From Thauera sedimentorum (GTDB taxonomy: Bacteria > Pseudomonadota > Gammaproteobacteria > Burkholderiales > Rhodocyclaceae): 64,000 nt of DNA. Where the stretch lies: the NCBI RefSeq assembly GCF_014489115.1, contig NZ_JACTAH010000002.1, positions 806,001 to 870,000 on the forward strand, written 5' to 3'. The position numbers and the translations under genes were made by a program. Below, piece after piece: positions 63,739-64,000 of this stretch (the stretch's first letter is position 1; each line of letters opens with the position of its first letter). The notes below the pieces were generated by a model. The model saw only the letters and a program-made list of their open reading frames with translations. It did no database searches and had not been told where the DNA came from.

Positions 63739-63801
63739 AGTTTTAGGCGGCTTCTGTCATCCACATCGCCGCCCGTACTGCCTAGTATGGAGCGCAAGTT
63801 A

Positions 63802-63832
63802 CTGCCGCAGCGCGAGTTTTTTGCAGTGCGGC
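63802..63832. promoter_or_regulatory. Inverted repeat CTGCCGCA-N15-TGCGGCAG in the AraC/livG gap
   Basis: Eight-base arms at 63802-63809 and 63825-63832 flank a short T-rich loop, between the AraC-type gene and the livG-like gene. AraC-family sites are normally direct repeats, so an attenuator or a site for another protein is equally possible. Confidence 0.4.
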
Positions 63833-63853
63833 AGAAACAGAGAATTTTCCTGT

Positions 63854-63869
63854 TGCCACGCCAGTGGCA
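63854..63869. promoter_or_regulatory. TGCCAC-N4-GTGGCA inverted repeat before the livG-like gene
   Basis: TGCCACGCCAGTGGCA has six-base arms, about 60 bases before the predicted start of the ABC gene. Confidence 0.4.
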
Positions 63870-63928
63870 GCGAAAGCACAGCATAACCCACGGGGCCCGT
63901 GAAGAGGCGCCGGGGCGGAGGAGACGAA

Positions 63929-64000
63929 GTGCATCCAGGAAAGGTCAACCCGATCCTCGAGGTCGAGGGGCTGACGCTGGCGTTTGGCGGGGTACGTGCG
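63929..64000 (+). CDS. Branched-chain amino acid type ABC transporter ATP-binding protein (LivG-like), 5' fragment
   Basis: The first 24 codons of a gene cut by the window edge. The GTG start at 63929 follows GGAGGAG. The peptide contains ILEVEGLTLAFGGVRA, the conserved opening of LivG-like ATPases just before the Walker A motif. Such subunits in Azoarcus and Thauera relatives also import aromatic acids. The identity is inferred from this short peptide and the AraC neighbour. Confidence 0.7.
   Translation, partial: MHPGKVNPILEVEGLTLAFGGVRA

Overview
The window is high-GC proteobacterial chromosome, densely packed with short intergenic gaps. Several features point to a nitrogen-fixing betaproteobacterium of the Azoarcus/Thauera type (Rhodocyclales): an HprK-PtsN-Hpf-RpoN block next to recA-recX, an Rnf-nifLA-nifB-nifO-nifQ accessory nitrogen-fixation region, the N-acetylglutaminylglutamine amide osmolyte trio, and TRAP and branched-chain amino acid (Liv) type transporters. 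The genus is an inference from gene content only. No rRNA, tRNA, insertion sequence, prophage or CRISPR array was recognised.

Layout. Bases 1-10772 are minus-strand housekeeping genes: ilvA (cut by the window edge), a response-regulator diguanylate cyclase, hprK-ptsN-hpf-rpoN-lptB-recX-recA, then pncC(cinA)-pgpA-thiL. Bases 10898-15658 (plus) are the asnO-ngg-M42 hydrolase trio for a dipeptide osmoprotectant. Bases 15670-20854 hold a bacteriohemerythrin and two multidomain c-di-GMP proteins. A small zinc-ribbon membrane protein (20911-21165) precedes the nitrogen-fixation region.

Bases 21185-40337 form a nif accessory region resembling the minor nif cluster of Azotobacter. rnfABCDGEH (minus) should drive low-potential electrons to ferredoxin. 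It diverges from nifL-nifA (plus), and the shared intergenic region carries one NifA upstream activator sequence (TGT-N10-ACA) flanked by two outward-facing sigma-54 promoters. After a PepSY protein, an SGNH hydrolase, a chemoreceptor, a GST-like protein and a small membrane protein comes nifB, with two NifA sites and its own sigma-54 promoter. It is followed by a nifB-type 2[4Fe-4S] ferredoxin, nifO, a flavodiiron protein, a 2Fe-2S ferredoxin, a FeSII (Shethna) protective ferredoxin, nifQ and draG. The set covers electron supply, FeMo-cofactor synthesis, molybdenum delivery, oxygen protection and post-translational reactivation of nitrogenase. Structural nifHDK and draT are not in the window.

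Bases 40338-42810 are accessory: a ParE/RelE-type toxin-antitoxin pair, a second HigB/HigA-like pair, and an HTH regulator, with related GTATC/GATAC palindromes at both divergent starts. Bases 43056-48672 hold an acyltransferase/acyl-AMP ligase (Aas-like), a Tat-exported amidohydrolase and an LplT-like MFS-acyltransferase fusion, probably a lysophospholipid repair and recycling locus. Bases 48703-50277 encode a GNAT-like protein and a beta-helix repeat protein. Bases 50976-58570 encode a TRAP transporter, diaminopropionate ammonia-lyase, an L-carbamoylase-like and a D-carbamoylase-like enzyme and an RpiR-type regulator. A lower-GC CsgG/DUF4810/DUF799 lipoprotein trio follows (58724-60498), then an unrecognised gene, a Tat-exported aldo/keto reductase, an AraC regulator and the start of a livG-like gene.

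Two families of intergenic inverted repeats recur: one with GTAGGAGCGGCC/GGCCGCTCCTAC arms (two copies) and one built from CCCCTTCAAGGGG and GGGGATGGG elements (five sites).
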